From: Pseudomonas fildesensis
GTDB taxonomy: Bacteria > Pseudomonadota > Gammaproteobacteria > Pseudomonadales > Pseudomonadaceae
Assembly: GCF_001050345.1 (NCBI RefSeq)
Contig: NZ_LFMW01000039.1
Coordinates: 186,001-250,000, forward strand
DNA length: 64,000 nucleotides
Direction of reading: 5' to 3'
The first letter of the stretch is position 1; every line of letters starts with the position of its first letter. Shown here in pieces: positions 59,483-64,000 of this stretch. The notes beneath the pieces are model-generated. The model was not told the origin of the DNA. It searched no databases and saw only the letters and a program-made list of their open reading frames with translations. The position numbers and the translations under genes were made by a program.

Positions 59483-59938
59483 ATGGAGCTAAGAATCAAC
59501 CAGAAGGCCTACCAGGTCGATGCCGATGCCGATACACCGTTGCTGTGGGTGATCCGCGATGACCTGGGCTTGACCGGCACCAAGTACGGCTGCGGCCTGG
59601 CCCAGTGTGGCGCGTGTTCCGTGCTGGTGGACGGTAACGTGGTGCGGTCCTGCGTCACCCCGGTGGCAGGGGTGGTGGGCCGTGAAATCACTACCATCGA
59701 GGCGATCGAAGCCGATGACGTGGGCAAGCGGGTGGTCGCGGCTTGGGTCGAGCACCAGGTGGCGCAATGCGGTTACTGCCAGTCCGGGCAAGTGATGGCG
59801 GCCACTGCGCTGCTCAAGCACAACCCTGCACCCAGCGATGCGCAGATCGAAGCGGCGATGGTCAACCTGTGTCGCTGCGGCACTTATAACGCCATCCGTA
59901 CGGCGGTGCATGACCTAGCCAAACAGGAGAGCGCCTGA
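59483..59938 (+). CDS. iorA: Isoquinoline 1-oxidoreductase-type [2Fe-2S] subunit
   Basis: 151 residues from the ATG at 59483 (MELRINQKAYQVDAD). First [2Fe-2S] cluster Cys37, 42, 45 and 57 (GCGLAQCGACSV...RSC), second cluster CGYCQSG...NLCRCGTYN, as in the small subunit of molybdenum hydroxylases. Overlaps the large-subunit start (ATGA at 59935-59938). Transfers electrons from the Mo centre to the cytochrome. Confidence 0.88.
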   Translation: MELRINQKAYQVDADADTPLLWVIRDDLGLTGTKYGCGLAQCGACSVLVDGNVVRSCVTPVAGVVGREITTIEAIEADDVGKRVVAAWVEHQVAQCGYCQSGQVMAATALLKHNPAPSDAQIEAAMVNLCRCGTYNAIRTAVHDLAKQESA

Positions 59939-62169
59939 TGACCACGCGCTACGAACTGCCCAACCTGTCATTGGACGCACCGGTCAACCTGTCGCGGCGG
60001 CATTTTCTCGTCAGTACAGCGGTGGGTGCACTGGTCATCGGCTTCGGCCTGCCGCTGGGCTCAGCCAGGGTGCAAGCCGCCACTGCCGCAGAACGCGGGA
60101 CCCAAGTACCTGCTTTTCTGGAGATTCGCCCGGACGGTAGCGTGCGCCTGCTCAGCCCCTTTATGGAGGGCGGGCAAGGTACCCACACCGCCATGGCGCA
60201 GATCGTCGGCGAAGAGCTGGATGCCGACCCCGCCACCTTCATCGTCGAAGCCGCGCCGCCGGGCGAAGCCTATGTGGTGATGGAAAACGGCATGCGCATC
60301 ACCGGCGGCAGCATGTCGGTACGCATGAGCTACCCGACCATGCGCCGCCTCGGCGCCCTGGCGCGGGCCATGCTGCTGCAGGCCGGTGCGGAGCAGTTGG
60401 GCGTGCCGGTGGCCGAGCTGACCACACAACCCGGCCGGGTGGTGCACGCCGCGTCCGGACGCTCGCTGGGCTACGGTGAGTTGGCGGCTCGTGCCCTCGA
60501 CATGCCGGTGCCTGACCCGGCCAGCATTACCCTGCGCGACCCAAGCCAGTTCCGCTGGATCGGCAAGCCAGTGAAGCGTCTCGATGCCTATGACAAATCC
60601 ACCGGCAAAGCGCAATACAGCATCGACTTGAAGGTCGACGGCATGCTCCACGCGGCCGTGCAGCACGCGCCCCGCCTGGGTATGACCGTCGGCAGCCTGC
60701 GCAATCAGGCGCAGGTCGAGGCCATGAAAGGCGTGCACTCCGTCCACACGTTGCCCGGTGCGGTGGCGGTGGTGGCCGAACGCTGGTGGCATGCCAAGCG
60801 TGCGGTGGAGGCGATCCAGGTCGACTGGCAGGAACCGACGGCTGACTCTAAAGTACGCGCCATGCCGGCGGATTTTTCCAGCGACGGCTTCCGCGATTTT
60901 CTCGCGGCCCAGCAAGGCCCGGCCCGTGACGACGAGAATGAGGGTGATGTGGCCGCCGCGCTGGCAGGCGCCAAGACCAAAGTCGAGGCCACCTACCACA
61001 ACCAGTACCTCAACCATGCCCAGTTGGAGCCGCCGTCAGCCCTGGCACGCTTCAACCCGGACGGCTCACTGGAGATCTGGCTGCCTAACCAGGCGCCCGA
61101 TATGTTCCGCGCCGACATCGCCAGGCGCGCCGGCCTCGACCCCACGCAAGTCACCCTGCACTCGCCGCTGCTGGGCGGTTTCTTCGGCCGGCACTTCCTC
61201 TATGACTCAGCCAGCCCCTACCCACAGGCCATCGTATTGGCCAAGGCGGTAGGTCGCCCAGTCAAGCTGATCTGGAGCCGCGAGGAAGAGTTCCTGCGCG
61301 ATGTATTGCGCCCGGTCGCCGTGGTCAAGTTCCGCGCCGCGCTGGATGACAAAGGCCTGCCGATAGCCATCGAGGCGGTGAGCGCCACCGAAGGCCCAAC
61401 CGAAGCGATCGCCGGCAAACAGGGCGAAAAACTCGACCCCACGGCCCTTGAGGGTCTGTCAGGCAAGGCCTATGCGATCCCCAACAAGCGCATCGCGCAG
61501 ATCTACGTTAAAGGCCCGGCGATGCTGGGCTATTGGCGCTCAGTGGGCAATTCGCTCAACGACTTCTTCTACGAAGCATTTCTCGATGAACTGGCGGACA
61601 AAGGCGGCCATGACCCCTTTGAACTGCGCCTGCACTTGTTGCGCGACAACCCACGACTGACCACCCTGCTGCAAGCGGTGGGCGAGCAGTCGGGTGGTTG
61701 GAAACGTGGCCCCTACACCGCAGAAGACGGCACCCGACGCGCACGCGGTGTGGCCATGGCTTCGCCGTTCGGCTCCCACGCTGCGGTGATCGCTGAAGTG
61801 TCGATCGACAAGGGCCAGGTCAAGGTTCATCAGATCTGGGAAGCGATCGACCCTGGCAGCATCGTCAACCCGGCGATCATCGAGGCCCAGGTCAATGGCG
61901 CTGTAGCCTTGGGGTTGTCGCAAACGTTGCTGGAGGAAGCGGTCTACGTAGACGGCAAGCCACGGGCACGCAACTACGACCTGTACCCGATCCTGCCGCC
62001 CTCACGGATGGCGCAGGTGCATGTGCGGATTGTCGAGAGTGGTGAAAAAATGGGCGGCATCGGCGAGCCACCGTTACCGGCAGTGGCGCCGGCAGTGGCC
62101 AATGCGGTCGCCCAGTTGACCGGCCAGCGTATCCGCAGCCTGCCCTTGAGCCGCTACACCTTCAGTTGA
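59938..62169 (+). CDS. iorB: Isoquinoline 1-oxidoreductase/aldehyde oxidase-type molybdopterin subunit
   Basis: 743 residues with a Tat signal (SRRHFLVSTAVGALVIGFGL), so the complex is exported folded to the periplasm together with its small subunit. Molybdenum cofactor elements: MEGGQGTHTAMAQIVGEELD, GGSMSVRMSYPTMRRLG, GGFFGRHFLYDSASPYPQAI in pieces, KMGGIGEPPLPAVAPAVANA with the catalytic Glu (GGIGEPP). IorB-type enzymes hydroxylate N-heterocycles or oxidise aldehydes. It is followed by a three-haem cytochrome c and so respiratory, not oxygen-using. Substrate not deducible. Confidence 0.87.
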   Translation: MTTRYELPNLSLDAPVNLSRRHFLVSTAVGALVIGFGLPLGSARVQAATAAERGTQVPAFLEIRPDGSVRLLSPFMEGGQGTHTAMAQIVGEELDADPATFIVEAAPPGEAYVVMENGMRITGGSMSVRMSYPTMRRLGALARAMLLQAGAEQLGVPVAELTTQPGRVVHAASGRSLGYGELAARALDMPVPDPASITLRDPSQFRWIGKPVKRLDAYDKSTGKAQYSIDLKVDGMLHAAVQHAPRLGMTVGSLRNQAQVEAMKGVHSVHTLPGAVAVVAERWWHAKRAVEAIQVDWQEPTADSKVRAMPADFSSDGFRDFLAAQQGPARDDENEGDVAAALAGAKTKVEATYHNQYLNHAQLEPPSALARFNPDGSLEIWLPNQAPDMFRADIARRAGLDPTQVTLHSPLLGGFFGRHFLYDSASPYPQAIVLAKAVGRPVKLIWSREEEFLRDVLRPVAVVKFRAALDDKGLPIAIEAVSATEGPTEAIAGKQGEKLDPTALEGLSGKAYAIPNKRIAQIYVKGPAMLGYWRSVGNSLNDFFYEAFLDELADKGGHDPFELRLHLLRDNPRLTTLLQAVGEQSGGWKRGPYTAEDGTRRARGVAMASPFGSHAAVIAEVSIDKGQVKVHQIWEAIDPGSIVNPAIIEAQVNGAVALGLSQTLLEEAVYVDGKPRARNYDLYPILPPSRMAQVHVRIVESGEKMGGIGEPPLPAVAPAVANAVAQLTGQRIRSLPLSRYTFS

Positions 62170-62185
62170 CCGACAAGGACCGCCC

Positions 62186-63526
62186 ATGAGCAACCGTCGA
62201 TTCGCAAGAACCGCAGGCTGGCTGGCGCTGGCCTGCCTGGTCGCGGCAGGCCTGCTGGCCTGGTACGCCACCCGCCAGCCCGCGTCACCTTTCGCGCAGG
62301 AACAAGCTGCCAGCGTCGACCCCTCCCAGGTCAGTCGCGGTGAGTACGTCGCCCGCCTCAGCGACTGCGTGGCCTGTCACAGCCTGGCGGGCAAGGCGCC
62401 CTTCGCCGGCGGCCTGGAAATGGCTACGCCGCTGGGCACCATTCACGCCACCAACATTACGCCGGACCACGACACCGGCATCGGCGCCTACAGCCTGGCT
62501 GACTTCGACCGCGCCGTGCGCCACGGCGTGGCACCGGGCGGCCGTCGCCTCTACCCGGCCATGCCCTACCCGTCCTACGCCAAGCTGAGCGACGACGATA
62601 TCCGCGCGCTGTACACGTTTTTCATGCATGGCGTGCAACCGGCCAAGCAGCCGAATATCCCCAGCGATATCCCCTGGCCGCTCAACCTGCGCTGGCCCAT
62701 CGCGCTGTGGAACGGCGTGTTCGCCCCGACGGCGACCTACGCTGCCAAACCCAGCCAGGACGCACTCTGGAACCGCGGCGCCTATATCGTCCAGGGCCCC
62801 GGCCACTGCGGCAGTTGCCACACGCCACGCGGCCTGGCCTTTAACGAGAAAGCGCTGGACGAGTCCGGCGCGCCGTTCCTCGCCGGCGCCCTGCTCGATG
62901 GCTGGTACGCACCCAGCCTGCGCCAGGATCACAACACCGGTTTGGCGCGCTGGAGCGAGCCGCAGATCGTCCAGTTCCTCAAGACTGGACGCAACCTGCA
63001 CGCTGTGGTCTACGGCTCGATGGCCGAAGCCTTCAACAACTCCACCCAGTTCATGCAGGACGAGGACCTCGCGGCCATCGCCCGTTATCTCAAGTCACTG
63101 CCCGGCGACCCACGGCGCGACGGCACGCCTTGGCAGTACGTGAACGCCGATACGCATCAGGACATCCCAGGCGCCCACACCTACGCGACACGCTGCGCCT
63201 CCTGCCATGGCCTGGACGGCAAGGGCCAGCCCGAGTGGATGCCCCCTCTGGCCGGCGCCACATCGGCACTGGCCAAGGAAAACGCGTCCGCGATCAACAT
63301 CACCCTCAATGGCTCACAGCGCATCATCACCGCCGGCGTGCCGGATGCCTACCGTATGCCAGCGTTTCGTGAGCAATTGTCCGACGAGGAAATTGCCCAA
63401 GTACTGAGCTACGTGCGCAGCACCTGGGGCAACCACGGTGACGCGGTCGACGCCAAGGCGGTAGGCAAGCTTCGCGGGCATACGGACCCGGCCAGCAGCA
63501 GTCCGATTATTTTGCAGATGCGTTGA
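62186..63526 (+). CDS. Membrane-anchored tri-haem cytochrome c of the molybdenum oxidase
   Basis: 446 residues: N-terminal anchor (GWLALACLVAAGLLAWYA) and three c-type haem sites CVACH (61-65), CGSCH (~206) and CASCH (~336), each in its own domain with a later Met ligand region (MPYPSYAKL, MAEAFNNS, YRMPAFREQL). This is the layout of alcohol/aldehyde dehydrogenase cytochrome subunits that accept electrons from the periplasmic dehydrogenase and pass them to ubiquinone. Seventeen bases after iorB. Confidence 0.9.
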   Translation: MSNRRFARTAGWLALACLVAAGLLAWYATRQPASPFAQEQAASVDPSQVSRGEYVARLSDCVACHSLAGKAPFAGGLEMATPLGTIHATNITPDHDTGIGAYSLADFDRAVRHGVAPGGRRLYPAMPYPSYAKLSDDDIRALYTFFMHGVQPAKQPNIPSDIPWPLNLRWPIALWNGVFAPTATYAAKPSQDALWNRGAYIVQGPGHCGSCHTPRGLAFNEKALDESGAPFLAGALLDGWYAPSLRQDHNTGLARWSEPQIVQFLKTGRNLHAVVYGSMAEAFNNSTQFMQDEDLAAIARYLKSLPGDPRRDGTPWQYVNADTHQDIPGAHTYATRCASCHGLDGKGQPEWMPPLAGATSALAKENASAINITLNGSQRIITAGVPDAYRMPAFREQLSDEEIAQVLSYVRSTWGNHGDAVDAKAVGKLRGHTDPASSSPIILQMR

Positions 63527-63534
63527 AGAGGTGC

Positions 63535-63684
63535 TCACTTGCTCTCGTCTGCCTTGCCCTCCTGCATCTGCACCGAGGACTTGCTGCCGCTGGTGTTGTC
63601 CTTGGTGGTGTTCTGCGAACTGTCGAAACAACCGTGCAGCAGGAACACGCTGCACAGGCTCAGGCACAGAGTGAGTTTTTTCAT
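63535..63684 (-). CDS. Small lipoprotein
   Basis: 49 residues from the ATG at 63684, preceded by GGGAGA. Signal peptide with lipobox LLHGC (MKKLTLCLSLCSVFLLHGC), then a short hydrophilic Ser/Thr/Lys-rich tail (FDSSQNTTKDNTSGSKSSVQ). Convergent with the cytochrome gene, 8 bases away. Function unknown. Confidence 0.7.
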   Translation of the reverse strand: MKKLTLCLSLCSVFLLHGCFDSSQNTTKDNTSGSKSSVQMQEGKADESK

Positions 63685-63898
63685 GATGGTTCTCCCGCGG
63701 GTAAGGTTCTCAAGGCAAAGACCCTTTTCTATCTGTCTGTAACGACCGCAGGCTCGTTCAACAAAGGCGGGCATTGCCTGACGAGCGGTCGGGCTGCCGA
63801 CGTGTACTAATTTGAACGAATTTGCCCCTGGCACGATCCATACGTAATGACACGAGAAAGGCTTGTGTCCGTCCTATGGCGAGCTTGAGGTGAAGGGC

Positions 63899-64000
63899 AT
63901 GGAAGCGAACAGGCGTGCAACATCAAAACAATTCGACCCGCAAGAAGAACTCACCAGAAACACCGAACTGTTCTATGAGGCTGACCGATTGGAAAAGGCG
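63899..64000 (+). CDS. Start of an unidentified gene (runs off the window)
   Basis: ATG at 63899 after GAGGTGAAGG opens a frame of at least 34 codons (MEANRRATSKQFDPQEELTR...) to the last base. No family recognised from the 34 residues seen. Confidence 0.5.
   Translation, partial: MEANRRATSKQFDPQEELTRNTELFYEADRLEKA

Overview
The window (about 60% G+C, gene-dense) reads as chromosomal DNA of a Pseudomonas of the P. fluorescens group. Pointers are the ornithine-cyclodeaminase/D-arginine-dehydrogenase/DauR set, XenA, a P. syringae-type levansucrase without signal peptide, a SoxR of the Pseudomonas efflux-controlling type, and many REP-doublet repeats of the GTGGCGAGCGGGCTTGCC and GTGGGAGGGGGCTTGC types. 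No rRNA, tRNA, CRISPR array, prophage or intact insertion sequence was seen.

Layout. 1-2.6 kb: 3' part of an Rhs polymorphic toxin with an A+T-rich tip and probable immunity gene. 2.6-5.3 kb: an anti-sigma/ECF-sigma/STN-TonB operon with the architecture of the P. aeruginosa VreAIR (PUMA3) cell-surface signalling system, divergent from a small exported protein. 5.3-18.7 kb: oxidoreductases and stress genes (alcohol dehydrogenase, exported VOC protein plus outer-membrane porin, chloroperoxidase-like hydrolase, DoxX, quinone oxidoreductase next to a deletion scar, a TetR/DJ-1/alkene reductase operon with an operator, GlxA-type AraC regulator, GNAT, UppP, YghU-type GST). 18-31.3 kb: a nearly complete oxidative (non-phosphorylating) L-arabinose pathway with AraFGH transporter, MFS carrier and FadR-type GntR regulator; three copies of one operator tie together the sugar dehydrogenase/mutarotase pair, the long catabolic operon and the arabonate dehydratase. 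31.4-37.4 kb: TonB-dependent receptor, ArsR-xenA pair with a perfect operator, a Fic toxin-antitoxin pair whose toxin has a nonsense codon, and a bestrophin. 37.5-46.4 kb: chemoreceptor and the xylR-xylAFGH isomerase-type xylose cluster. 46.4-48.4 kb: soxR and a SoxR-promoter-driven MFS pump. 48.5-51 kb: levansucrase and pectate lyase, both leaderless and A+T-richer, with a LexA-like box and a 33-bp palindrome. 51.2-54.2 kb: mmsA and a LysR gene with a duplicated tail next to a gene fragment. 54.2-57.9 kb: dauBAR and a basic amino-acid binding protein sharing a DauR-type box. 58.1-64 kb: oxaloacetate decarboxylase family enzyme, an IorAB-type molybdenum oxidase with tri-haem cytochrome c, a small lipoprotein and the start of an unidentified gene.

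Functionally the window is mostly accessory catabolism (arabinose to 2-oxoglutarate, xylose to xylulose, D-arginine, branched-chain/methylmalonate semialdehyde, plant polysaccharides) with dedicated local regulators, several of whose operators are visible. Starts were moved downstream of the longest reading frame where a ribosome-binding site, family N-terminus or overlap supported it. Family and pathway statements rest on recognition of the sequences by eye; no database search was run.
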